From CALZFJ01 sp051878575 (lineage in GTDB: Bacteria; Bacteroidota; Bacteroidia; Bacteroidales; Muribaculaceae): a stretch of DNA of 15,613 nucleotides. This document shows positions 1-6,748 of this stretch, piece by piece (position 1 is the first letter of the stretch; every line of letters starts with the position of its first letter). A program made the translations under genes and the position numbers. The notes under the pieces are model-generated. The model saw only the letters and a list, made by a program, of their open reading frames with translations, did no database searches and was not told the DNA's origin. The stretch is from positions 1 to 15,613 of the forward strand of contig JBJEKJ010000023.1 of NCBI GenBank assembly GCA_051878575.1, given 5' to 3'.

Positions 1-33
1 GGAGATACGCGATTATGTGTAGCACATTGTTGG
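1..33 (+). repeat. Left copy of a 33-bp inverted repeat
   Basis: The first 33 bases match the reverse complement of 252-284 at 30 of 33 positions; the differences are at 7, 10 and 19. The match begins at base 1, so the repeat may continue upstream of the window. In the partner copy the corresponding outer end is the right arm of a hairpin, so this copy is probably cut through its hairpin by the window edge. No transposase or gene lies between the copies. Confidence 0.75.
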
Positions 34-180
34 CACATTCCCTACTATATTGTTGCAACTGCAATGCAAACGATAAAAAGCCGTTGATTAATTGTCGGTA
101 TCTAATGTGCATAATGTAGCAACCGGATGGATGTGCGTTTAATCGTTGTGAAATTATCGGTATTGGAGTCTACCACAATC

Positions 181-291
181 GTGTGTCTCCGACACACATA
201 TAAAATATATATCAATCCATTTACACACAGTTGGCAGCATCTTCGATGCTACCAACAATGTGCTAAACATAATCACGCATCTCCGATGCGT
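181..291. repeat. Array of three hairpins with CTYCG loops
   Basis: Three near-perfect palindromes follow each other: 181-197 (arms gtgtgtc/gacacac), 230-256 (12-bp arms with one mismatch that becomes G-U on the minus strand) and 275-291 (arms acgcatc/gatgcgt). Each has a CTCCG or CTTCG apex, so all are C-G closed stems with a TYC triloop. A weaker fourth stem pairs 312-318 with 337-343 (cccggca/tgccggg). They resemble REP-type extragenic palindromes. Small ORFs across this stretch show no codon structure or protein similarity that I can recognise. Confidence 0.6.
252..284 (-). repeat. Right copy of the 33-bp inverted repeat
   Basis: This is the reverse-complement partner of 1-33 (30 of 33 identical). 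It lies between two hairpins that, read on the minus strand, share the core GCATCGRAGATGC (centres at 283 and 243). The repeat therefore looks like one unit of a hairpin-bearing extragenic element rather than a simple chance palindrome. I do not recognise a named family. Confidence 0.75.
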
Positions 292-348
292 TGCTCGCGC
301 CGCTCGCCCAACCCGGCAGCATCCGCGGCGGACAAATGCCGGGGGTGA

Positions 349-392
349 TTGTGCAATAAAATCGCCCCGGCGATGACTACTCGTCGGGGCGA
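349..392 (-). terminator. Probable intrinsic terminator of the first BspA-like gene
   Basis: A 12-bp GC-rich stem pairs 362-373 with 381-392 around a 7-base loop. On the minus strand it is followed at once by ttttatt (355-361). It lies about 40 bases past the stop codon at 432-434. One position is an A-C mismatch on this strand but G-U on the plus strand, so a bidirectional role is possible. Confidence 0.5.
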
Positions 393-431
393 CCTTATTG
401 GGTTTTGTCTATGCTTTTTTCGCTCAGTAAA

Positions 432-1408
432 TTAGAGGGCTACCTTGACGGCCTTGCCACCAACCTTCACGATGGTGATGCCCTTNNNNNNNNNNNNNNN
501 NNNNNNNNNNNNNNNNNNNNNNNNNNNNNNNNNNNNNNNNNNNNNNNNNNNNNNNNNNNNNNNNNNNNNNNNNNNNNNNNNNNNNTTACGCCACCATTGG
601 CTACTACCTTGACGCCCTCAGCGTCAACAGCCTCTACACCTGTTGGCTCAATTTCCTCAATCGTGGGGAACGACGACCATCCCGTAGCCGCGGCGTATGC
701 TTCTTTCGAACCTTTTGGCACATAAAGAGTCGCTGTTGTACCTTTCGTAAAGAGTACTATACCGACACTTGGAGGAGTGACAGCCTTGCAGACAAATTTC
801 TCAACGCTACTACAGTTAGAGAAAGCGTAATAGCCAAATGATTTAACCGTAGATGGGAACTCTATCTCAACCAACGACTTCTGATTTCCAAATACAAAAT
901 CACCAACCGTCTCCAACCCCTCAGGGAACACTATTGATTTAAATACCGTGCTTGCGAATGCCGAAGCTCCTATCGATTTCACCGGGCCAAGCACAGTCAT
1001 GTTTGTGATTCGTGTGTTAAAAAACGCTTGAGCACCGATTTCTGTGCATGCGGCAGGAATTGTAAATTCCTTGATATTCATATTGTTGTCGAACGCACTA
1101 TCACCAATTTTAGTAATAGTTTCGGGCAGTTTGACACTCGTTATGTCGTTGTTCACTGTGTTGTAGCTGTAGAAAGCTTTGGCGCCTATCTCTGTGACCG
1201 TGTAGGTGAAATCGCCATCGGTGACGGTCTCAGGAATTACAATGTCCTTGTTTTCCAACTCATACAGAGTCTCAATCACCTTGCAAGTAGTCTCGGTGAT
1301 AGGCTCATAATTGATGCCATCCACAGTGAAGGTGGCTGCATAGGCGCTTGTTCCCGCCAAAAGTGCGGCAAGGAGCATTGAGTGTTTAAGTAAAGATTTA
1401 ACTTTCAT
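432..1408 (-). CDS. BspA-like leucine-rich-repeat secreted protein, interrupted by an assembly gap
   Basis: Probable exported surface protein of the BspA/LRR_5 type; the ligand is unknown. A signal peptide of about 24 residues (hydrophobic core then SAYA) starts at 1408. Next come LRR_5 repeats with the typical 'IGxxAF ... LxxIxFPxTVxxI' pattern to about residue 215, a 'LYVPKGSKEAYAAA' block, and a C-terminal domain shared with the neighbouring paralogue. A 100-N gap (486-585) breaks the reading frame as given. Its edges match the paralogue, where the corresponding stretch is 95 bases. Replacing 100 N with 95 bases puts the TTA stop at 432-434 in frame and predicts a 323-residue protein. The upstream spacer has no clear promoter box, so it may be read through from the paralogue. 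Class assignment is firm; the role in the cell is inference. Confidence 0.85.
486..585. other. Assembly gap (100 N) inside the first BspA-like gene
   Basis: Exactly 100 N, the conventional size for a scaffold gap of unknown length. The sequence on both sides is identical or nearly so to 1574-1628 and from 1724 onward in the paralogue, so the gap falls inside a repeated 3' segment. The true length is probably about 95 bases. Confidence 0.95.
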
Positions 1409-1458
1409 GCGATTATATTTGATTTTAATATATATAATTTAAAAAACTCAATATTGAC

Positions 1459-1498
1459 AATCACCCCTACCGCACAATTTTTCTCGGCAGGGGTGATT
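1459..1498 (-). terminator. Inverted repeat, possible terminator between the two BspA-like genes
   Basis: A 14-bp stem pairs 1459-1472 with 1485-1498 around a 12-base loop. On the minus strand the only imperfect pair is G-U, so the fold is better in that direction. A run of six T (minus strand, 1441-1446) comes only about 12 bases after the stem, so this is weaker than a textbook terminator. It may attenuate read-through from the upstream paralogue into the downstream one. Confidence 0.4.
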
Positions 1499-1574
1499 AT
1501 TATTTTAGCTTGAAATGCGTTACCTGCGAGAAACTACCTCGCACTTGGAACGTCATTCCATATACGCCTCTTGA

Positions 1575-2531
1575 TTAGAGGGCTACCTTGACGGCCTTGC
1601 CACCAACCTTCACGATGGTGATGCCCTTTGCAGGCACGCTGATTGCCTCGCCGGCACCCTTGTAAAGAAGCTGTCCGGCTGCGTTGTAAACCTCAACATC
1701 GCCCTCTGCTCCGGCCACGTTGATTACGCCACCATTGGCTACTACCTTGACGCCCTCAGCGTCAACAGCCTCTACACCAGTTGTCTCAATTTCCTCAATC
1801 GTGGGGAAATTCTTCCAATACATAGCTGCAGCATAAGCATCTTTCGAACCCTTAGGAACATACAGAGTGGCTTTTATAGCGGTTGTGAAAATCGGACCCT
1901 GAGTTGTAGGAGGAGTCACAGCCTTGCAAGTAACCTTTGTTAAAGCAGCATCACTCATAAAAGCATACATATCAATAGATTTAAAAGTAGAAGGGAATTC
2001 GATCTCAGTCATAGACGTCATTGCTCCGAATGCGCCAAAACCTACAGTCTCAAGACCTTCGGGGAACACTAATTTAGTAACCTTATTAGAGAAGAAAGCC
2101 TGATCTCCCACTGTTTTAACCGGACCAAGAATCGTAACAGATGTCAATTTATTGCAATTATCAAAAGCATTATTTCCAATAGATGTACAATTCTCAGGAA
2201 TAGTAACTTCTGCCATATTTGTATACCTAAAGGCAGTCGATCCAATTTTTTCTATAGTTGAAGGAAGAGTAAGACCATTAACGAAAGTAGCGCCATTGAA
2301 AGCATCGTCACCCACCTCAGTTACAGTATAAGTAACATCTTCGTTGGTTACTCTAGATGGAATATTCAGAGCTCCACTATAGGATGTTCCGTTTTTAGCG
2401 ACTTTACAAGTCGTTTCTGTTAATGCTTCATAAATGATTCCATCGACAGTGAACGTGTCGGCATAAGCGCTTGTACCTGCCAAAAGGGCGGCTACAAACA
2501 TCGAACTTTTGAGTAAACTTTTCATTTTCAT
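1575..2531 (-). CDS. BspA-like leucine-rich-repeat secreted protein with T9SS-like C-terminal domain
   Basis: Complete 318-residue paralogue of the downstream gene. The signal peptide covers about residues 1-24 (SAYA before the probable cleavage site). LRR_5 repeats follow to about residue 205, then the 'LYVPKGSKDAYAAA' segment. The C-terminal domain at 251-318 contains 'VEVYNAAGQLLYKG' and ends 'GITIVKVGGKAVKVAL'. That shape resembles the type A sorting domain used by the Bacteroidetes type IX secretion system, although it is a divergent version. The two paralogues agree closely in the signal peptide, the first 20 or so mature residues and the C-terminus, while the repeat region differs. The start at 2531 is ATG AAA ATG; the second ATG, two codons later, is an alternative. 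There is no Shine-Dalgarno, as usual in this phylum. Confidence 0.88.
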   Translation of the reverse strand: MKMKSLLKSSMFVAALLAGTSAYADTFTVDGIIYEALTETTCKVAKNGTSYSGALNIPSRVTNEDVTYTVTEVGDDAFNGATFVNGLTLPSTIEKIGSTAFRYTNMAEVTIPENCTSIGNNAFDNCNKLTSVTILGPVKTVGDQAFFSNKVTKLVFPEGLETVGFGAFGAMTSMTEIEFPSTFKSIDMYAFMSDAALTKVTCKAVTPPTTQGPIFTTAIKATLYVPKGSKDAYAAAMYWKNFPTIEEIETTGVEAVDAEGVKVVANGGVINVAGAEGDVEVYNAAGQLLYKGAGEAISVPAKGITIVKVGGKAVKVAL

Positions 2532-2904
2532 AAGTTTTTGTAATTAAATTGTAAATATTAGTTTGTTATACAGTTTGTCTTCTTCCCACAATGGGCAAAT
2601 TCTACAATTTGACCAAAAAAAATGCTTTTTTATGTGAAACTATATAGTAAATGCCCTAATTTATGTCGTTTTGCTTTATGATTATGCAATATTTAATCGC
2701 CACAAAGATAAATAAAATTCTTGAACCATTAACAATTTTGCTGTTTTTTTATTCAAAATAATTCAACAAATGAGCAAAAAAACACAAAAAACACAAAATT
2801 TAGCACCTAAAGGCCCGTTTTTGGCCCTCAAATCAGCCGCACGCCTCACACCTTAATTATATATTAAAAAATGCTTATTTTGGGCAGTTCTCACTTTTAA
2901 TCAC
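2532..2904. other. AT-rich divergent intergenic region
   Basis: About 370 bases between the divergent BspA-like and DUF1573 genes. Apart from the minus-strand promoter box at 2703-2710 and part of the -33 element of the plus-strand promoter, it holds only A/T-rich homopolymer runs (for example around 2774-2800) and a weak 4-bp GGCC stem at 2812-2826. I see no gene or convincing RNA. Confidence 0.6.
2703..2710 (-). promoter_or_regulatory. Bacteroidetes -7 promoter box for the BspA-like gene
   Basis: Read on the minus strand this is TATCTTTG, a perfect TAnnTTTG. A TTG-containing -33-like element lies about 22 bases further upstream (around 2733-2737). Transcription would start near 2697, leaving an AT-rich leader of about 165 bases before the ATG at 2531. 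Confidence 0.6.
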
Positions 2905-2912
2905 TATTTTTG
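2905..2912 (+). promoter_or_regulatory. Bacteroidetes -7 promoter box for the DUF1573 pair
   Basis: TATTTTTG matches TAnnTTTG, with TTTG at 2879-2882 as a possible -33 element about 22 bases upstream. The box includes the GTG at 2912, which would otherwise be the first start codon of the downstream frame. This argues that translation begins at the ATG at 2945 instead. Confidence 0.6.
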
Positions 2913-2944
2913 TGCCCGTCAACGAAAAAAAGGACCAACCGACA

Positions 2945-3346
2945 ATGCGACGATTTCTATTCTACATATTAGCTCTGCTCACCGCCGCGGGCACCACCGC
3001 CGGCGACGACAAAGGCGACAAGAGCTACGCCGAAACCACCTTCACCGAATATACTGTCGATCTCGGCTTCATCAAGGAGGAGAAAGGCGTGGTGAAGTGC
3101 GAATTTGAGTTCTCCAACACCGGCAACGCCCCGCTGATGATAATCGATGTGAAGGCATCGTGCGGCTGCACGCATCCCGAATTTCCGCTACAGCCCATAG
3201 CCCCCGGCAAAAAGGGCAAAATCAAGGTAAAATACAATCCTGCCGGAGCATCGGGAGGCTTCCGCAAAAGCCTCACCGTGAAGACCAACGGCCGCGAAAA
3301 GCGCGTGTCGCTCTACATAGAGGGCTCAGTAATTCCCAAGAAATGA
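2945..3346 (+). CDS. Secreted DUF1573 single-domain protein
   Basis: A 133-residue protein with an N-terminal signal sequence (MRRFLFYILALLTAAGTTAG, cleavage around residue 19-20) and one DUF1573 Ig-like domain. Its hallmarks are visible: 'VDLGFIKEEKGVVKCEFEFSNTG', the conserved CGCT motif at residues 73-76, and 'PIAPGKKGKIKVKYNP'. DUF1573 proteins are common exported Bacteroidetes proteins without an established function. The ATG at 2945 is preferred over the in-frame GTG at 2912 because the promoter box covers the latter; AAAAAAAGGA lies about a dozen bases before the ATG. The stop overlaps the next start (ATGA at 3343-3346), so translation of the pair is probably coupled. Confidence 0.85.
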   Translation: MRRFLFYILALLTAAGTTAGDDKGDKSYAETTFTEYTVDLGFIKEEKGVVKCEFEFSNTGNAPLMIIDVKASCGCTHPEFPLQPIAPGKKGKIKVKYNPAGASGGFRKSLTVKTNGREKRVSLYIEGSVIPKK

Positions 3347-4455
3347 CCCGCACTGCCACATCCACAGCAAAGGCATCATGGCCCGCGCCCGGCAAGGCGT
3401 GGCTGCTCACCGCCGCCATGGCGCTTGCCACTGCCCTCGCCGCCACCGCCGACGATGCCGTCCTGTGGCTTGAGCGCGAGCACGACTTCGGCACCATAGC
3501 CGAGACCGACGGCAAGGTGGCTTGCCACATGCGCATGGTGAACATCGCCGACACGGCGATAACAATCACCGAAGTGCGCCCCACCTGCGGATGCACGGCA
3601 GCCGACTATCCCCACCATCCCATCGCCCCGGGCGACACGGCGTCGATCTACCTTGCCTACAACCCCTACGGACGCCCCGGCAATTTTGCCAAGAGCGTGG
3701 TGGTGAGGCTCAACGCCAAGCCCTACCACACCTCGCTGCTGCTAAAGGGCTCGGTGACGGCCTCGGAGGAAACCGCCTGCGAGATGTATCCCGTGGCTGC
3801 CGGCAAGCTGCGGCTCGAGAACAGCATAGCGCCATTCGGCAAAATTCCCAAAGGGAAAAGCCGAAACTCCTATATCACCTGCTACAATGCCGGCCTCGAC
3901 ACCCTGCTACTGAGAGCCACCGGCGTGGAGCGCTTCCTGACGGTGCGCGCCGAGCCCGACACCGTGGCACCCGGTGCCACTGCCACCCTGCACATCAGCT
4001 TCGACACGTCGCTGTGCCGCGACGCATGGGGGCTCACCGAATCGCAGTTCAGCCTGCTTGCCGAGCCGTTGCGCCCAAGCCCCACGGCCGTAGCCGGAAT
4101 GCAGCGTGTGAGCGCCATAGCCACAATCACCGCCGAGAATGCCGCCGAGGCGCCACGAATCGCCGTCGACAGCCGCCGCATAGACTTCTCGCCGCTTGCC
4201 GACGGCACGACAACCCGCACCATCACCATCACCAACACCGGCAAGAGCCGCCTTGAGGTGCGGAGCATAGAGTGCGACTCGCCGCTCGTGAGCGGCATCG
4301 ACATCAAGAATACTCGCATCGGCAGCGGGGAAAAGGCAAAAATATCGGTAAGCGTCGCCCCGGGCGGCGAAAGCCTGCTGAACACCTCGCTCACCATCCA
4401 CACCAACGACCCCGACACGCCGGCACTCACCGTGCGCCTCGTGGGCAGCCGATAG
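3343..4455 (+). CDS. Secreted multi-domain DUF1573/Ig-like repeat protein
   Basis: A 370-residue protein starting at the ATG that overlaps the previous stop codon by ATGA. An open frame extends further upstream, but only inside the previous gene. A hydrophobic signal segment covers about residues 20-37 (WLLTAAMALATALAATA). Residues of about 40-137 form a DUF1573 domain very like the upstream protein, with CGCT at 82-85 and 'PIAPGDTASIYLAYNP'. Two more Ig-like segments follow, around 150-245 and 265-370. The last has the typical 'TRTITITNTGKSRLEVRSIE' and 'SLTIHTNDPDTP' elements but lacks CGCT. The pair may have arisen by duplication followed by domain accretion. Likely a periplasmic or surface adaptor; the function is not known. 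Confidence 0.82.
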   Translation: MTRTATSTAKASWPAPGKAWLLTAAMALATALAATADDAVLWLEREHDFGTIAETDGKVACHMRMVNIADTAITITEVRPTCGCTAADYPHHPIAPGDTASIYLAYNPYGRPGNFAKSVVVRLNAKPYHTSLLLKGSVTASEETACEMYPVAAGKLRLENSIAPFGKIPKGKSRNSYITCYNAGLDTLLLRATGVERFLTVRAEPDTVAPGATATLHISFDTSLCRDAWGLTESQFSLLAEPLRPSPTAVAGMQRVSAIATITAENAAEAPRIAVDSRRIDFSPLADGTTTRTITITNTGKSRLEVRSIECDSPLVSGIDIKNTRIGSGEKAKISVSVAPGGESLLNTSLTIHTNDPDTPALTVRLVGSR

Positions 4456-4533
4456 CACACTCAAAATGAGGCGGCGAGGCGGGATTATAGCCACACTTCG
4501 CCGCAACGTATTCCATAATTGAAAATTTTTCGC

Positions 4534-4541
4534 TATCTTCG
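4534..4541 (+). promoter_or_regulatory. Degenerate -7 box upstream of meaB
   Basis: TATCTTCG differs from TAnnTTTG by one base and is followed by an A/T-rich start region. A start near 4547 would leave a leader of about 68 bases before the ATG at 4615. No good -33 element is seen, so the support is weak. Confidence 0.35.
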
Positions 4542-4614
4542 CACTATAATGTCGCAGGACAAGGCAACGCTCCCGCGCCACAATGAATCATCCAACACTA
4601 AAAAACGCAGTTTT

Positions 4615-5706
4615 ATGGAACATCCCGAGAACGACGAGAAATATGCCGGACTGGCAGTGAACAAGGGCATAGAGCAGCCCCCAATCGTGAACCCCTACCT
4701 GAAGCGCAAGCCGCGCCGCCGGCTTCTCACCGCCGGCGAGTATGTGGAGGGCATCCTGAAGGGTAACATCACCATCCTCGGGCAGGCTGTGACCCTCGTG
4801 GAGAGCCAGAACCCCGAGCACCAGACGGTAGCTCAGGAGGTGATAGAGAAATGCCTTCCCTACGCCGGAAAATCGGTGCGCATAGGCATCACCGGAGTGC
4901 CCGGAGCAGGAAAGAGCACCTCAATCGACGTTTTCGGGCTCCATGTGCTGAAGCAGGGCGGCCGCCTCGCCGTGCTCGCCATCGACCCGAGCAGCGAGCG
5001 GTCGAACGGCAGCATCCTCGGCGACAAGACGCGAATGGAGAAGCTCTCGGTGCACCCCGACGCCTTCATCCGCCCCAGCCCGTCGGCAGGCTCCTTAGGC
5101 GGCGTGGCACGCAAGACGCGTGAGACGATAGTGCTCTGCGAGGCCGCCGGTTTCGACAAGATATTCGTGGAGACCGTGGGCGTGGGCCAGAGCGAGACCG
5201 CCGTACACTCGATGGTCGACTTCTTCCTGCTCATTCAGCTCGCCGGAACGGGCGACGAGCTTCAGGGCATAAAGCGCGGAATCATGGAGATGGCCGACGG
5301 AATAGTAATCAACAAGGCCGACGGCGACAACATCGACCGCGCACGGCTCGCCCAGGCGCAATTCCGCAACGCGCTGCACCTGTTCCCGCTGCCGCCAAGC
5401 GGCTGGACTCCCGAGGTGCTCACCTATTCGGGCTATTACGAGATAGGAATCCCCGAGGTGTGGGACATGATCGACCGCTACTTCGACTTCGTGCGCAAAA
5501 ACGGATACTTCGAGGAGAAGCGCCGCCAACAGGAAAAATACTGGATGTATGAGACCATCAACGAGCATCTGAAAGCGAATTTCTACAACAATCCCACCAT
5601 TCAGGAGATGCTTGCCGCCAAGCAGCAGCTCGTGCTCAACGCGCGTCAAAGCTCATTCATGGCAGCCGCCGACGTGCTCGGATACTACTTCTCCAACAAG
5701 GCCTGA
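4615..5706 (+). CDS. meaB: MeaB/ArgK-type G3E GTPase, methylmalonyl-CoA mutase chaperone
   Basis: 363 residues. MeaB gates loading of adenosylcobalamin into methylmalonyl-CoA mutase and protects the enzyme; it acts in the cytoplasm on the succinate-propionate route used by many Bacteroidales. Visible motifs: Walker A GVPGAGKST at 94-102, 'DPSSERSNGSILGDKTRM' (the MeaB signature), ETVGVGQSE at 186-194, and the guanine-specificity motif NKAD at 233-236. The C-terminal region is helical and charged, as expected for the dimerisation arm. Earlier in-frame starts exist (ATG at 4549, TTG at 4519). The start MEHPENDEKY at 4615 matches my recollection of Bacteroides MeaB N-termini and follows the likely transcription start. 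The mutase genes themselves are not in the window. A 26-base gap separates this gene from a convergent gene, with no obvious terminator. Confidence 0.93.
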   Translation: MEHPENDEKYAGLAVNKGIEQPPIVNPYLKRKPRRRLLTAGEYVEGILKGNITILGQAVTLVESQNPEHQTVAQEVIEKCLPYAGKSVRIGITGVPGAGKSTSIDVFGLHVLKQGGRLAVLAIDPSSERSNGSILGDKTRMEKLSVHPDAFIRPSPSAGSLGGVARKTRETIVLCEAAGFDKIFVETVGVGQSETAVHSMVDFFLLIQLAGTGDELQGIKRGIMEMADGIVINKADGDNIDRARLAQAQFRNALHLFPLPPSGWTPEVLTYSGYYEIGIPEVWDMIDRYFDFVRKNGYFEEKRRQQEKYWMYETINEHLKANFYNNPTIQEMLAAKQQLVLNARQSSFMAAADVLGYYFSNKA

Positions 5707-5732
5707 CGGCAGCACAGTCGCGCGCCCGGCCA

Positions 5733-6290
5733 TCACAACCCCTGCTGCGGAATGGTGGCGAGCGCGGCGGTGGCGAAGGTGAACACGCCGTCGGCCGGAC
5801 GCACCACACACAGTGCCCGCTCCACCACAGGCTGCGTGCCGGGCACTATGGAATACAGCCTCAACCCGGTGGCCTCGGCCACCGCCACAGGGCGGCAGGC
5901 ATTGCCGCGAAGCCACCTCACGCCCTGGCGCAGCGCCTCGGCCGAGCCGGCATCGTGAAACGTGGTGACGTCGCGGCTCCATCCCCGCAGCCTCCATGCC
6001 ACAGGGCGCACGCAGCATCCGGGCAGCGTGGCGGCCACCACGCCCTCGGCATCGGCCTCCACAGCCACCCTTGCAGCCACATCCTCCACCGGGAGCCAGT
6101 CGACAGGCGCCGTGGCAAGCAGCCCGGCATACCACTGCCCTATCTGCGACATCAACATGCCATCGAGGTCGACACCGTCGGTCCTCTCCACCTCACAATC
6201 GCGCCGCGCCACCACATAGCCGGAGCGCAGCTTCCACAAGTCGAGCATCTCTTGTGCCGACAAGCTCATCATCAAATCCTCACATCTCAT
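5733..6290 (-). CDS. Conserved hypothetical protein, convergent with meaB
   Basis: 185 residues, soluble-looking, with no signal peptide or membrane segment and no motif that I can tie to a function. The N-terminal part contains 'MLDLWKLRSGYVVARRDCEVERTDGVDLDGML' features that I associate with an uncharacterised Bacteroidales family; this is recollection, not a search. The composition is alanine- and valine-rich with three tryptophans in the central segment. Start choice is uncertain. The ATG at 6290 has no ribosome site, whereas the in-frame ATG ATG pair at 6272/6269 is preceded by GTGAGGA about eight bases upstream and would shorten the protein by six or seven residues. A TAnnTTTG box (6362-6369) lies upstream. 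It is a real gene by codon pattern, length and promoter, but its role is unknown. Confidence 0.65.
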   Translation of the reverse strand: MRCEDLMMSLSAQEMLDLWKLRSGYVVARRDCEVERTDGVDLDGMLMSQIGQWYAGLLATAPVDWLPVEDVAARVAVEADAEGVVAATLPGCCVRPVAWRLRGWSRDVTTFHDAGSAEALRQGVRWLRGNACRPVAVAEATGLRLYSIVPGTQPVVERALCVVRPADGVFTFATAALATIPQQGL

Positions 6291-6361
6291 AATCTACACT
6301 TGTTTTTTCGGCTCCGAGGCAATCATGGGGCATCATCCCGCCACGGGCACAATCACAGGCG

Positions 6362-6369
6362 CAAAAATA
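6362..6369 (-). promoter_or_regulatory. Bacteroidetes -7 box for the hypothetical gene
   Basis: On the minus strand this reads TATTTTTG, a perfect TAnnTTTG, giving a start near 6356 and a leader of about 65 bases. The nearest upstream TTTG (6396-6399) is somewhat too far (26 bases) for a canonical -33 element. Confidence 0.45.
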
Positions 6370-6561
6370 GAGCCTCCCCGGCAGCCCTTAGGCCACAAAA
6401 ACTGACAATAGGCGAGATAATCCTCATCGGCAGCCCTCGGCACGAATTAGGCAAGAGCCAAAACAGGCCATTTTATGAGCGTTTTTGTGTCATTTTTCCA
6501 CTGAACACGAAAATTTCACCTAATTTCACATTTATTAAATCATCGTTAACGTAACTTTGGC

Positions 6562-6569
6562 TATATTTG
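6562..6569 (+). promoter_or_regulatory. Bacteroidetes -7 box driving the MATE leader/small RNA
   Basis: TATATTTG matches TAnnTTTG exactly. It is placed so that transcription would start around 6573-6576, right at the first hairpin of the structured region. No convincing -33 element is present at the expected distance. Confidence 0.55.
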
Positions 6570-6572
6570 CAC

Positions 6573-6748
6573 TGCGTAAGCGTGTGAACGTATATGCAAC
6601 AGTCGCAGGGCGAAAAGCCCTCGCTGCAATAAATCATTTAGTCTAAATTTCCCTATGTCGTAAGTGGGGTGGAAGCATGAGAATGTCTATCCTCTGCAAA
6701 TCGACAATACAAGAATCTATCCATGAACAATGGATAGATTCTTTTTTT
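6573..6748 (+). ncRNA. Putative structured small RNA or attenuator leader upstream of a MATE gene
   Basis: About 175 bases bounded by a -7 promoter box and a strong intrinsic terminator, with no plausible ORF. Folds that can be read by eye are: (1) 6573-6598, six pairs, an A-A mismatch, four pairs and a GUGA (GNRA) tetraloop; (2) 6604-6623, seven pairs with one bulge and a GAAAA loop; (3) a short 6636-6648 stem; (4) 6656-6706, closed by tgtcg/cgaca, enclosing gca-gag/ctc-tgc; (5) the terminator 6711-6743. The segment tctatcc occurs at 6686-6692 and again in the terminator's left arm at 6716-6722, so the right arm (ggataga, 6732-6738) could pair with either. That is the layout of an antiterminator switch. 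The MATE gene starts 93 bases later. I cannot match it to a known riboswitch or to 6S, SRP or tmRNA. Confidence 0.5.
6711..6748 (+). terminator. Strong intrinsic terminator before the MATE gene
   Basis: A perfect 14-bp stem pairs 6711-6724 with 6730-6743 around a 5-base loop, and the T run at 6742-6748 follows. It is the clearest rho-independent terminator in the window. It ends 92 bases before the MATE start codon, so it acts either as the end of a small RNA or as a conditional terminator of the MATE transcript. Confidence 0.85.

Noticed and set aside
181..343. CRISPR array from regularly spaced palindromes
   Set aside because: The hairpins differ in sequence and length, spacing is irregular and no cas genes are present.
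127..348. 73-codon open frame on the plus strand
   Set aside because: It runs through the hairpin array, has no promoter or ribosome site, and the product is unlike a protein (clustered Arg, Cys and His from palindromic DNA).
2912..2944. GTG start giving an 11-residue N-terminal extension of the first DUF1573 protein
   Set aside because: The codon begins on the last base of a TAnnTTTG promoter box, and the extension would bury the signal peptide. The ATG at 2945 fits better.
4471..4504. gcggcga/tcgccgc inverted repeat after the DUF1573 pair, as a terminator
   Set aside because: The 20-base loop and the lack of an immediate T tract make it too weak to call.
4519..4614. Longer MeaB reading frame from TTG 4519 or ATG 4549
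   Set aside because: It overlaps the likely promoter and transcription start and adds residues not seen in MeaB proteins as I know them. The ATG at 4615 is preferred, though 4549 cannot be fully excluded.
6664..6682. GGAAGCA segment resembling the SRP RNA core
   Set aside because: The required GGAA tetraloop with flanking C-G pairs and the symmetric loop on the other strand are absent.
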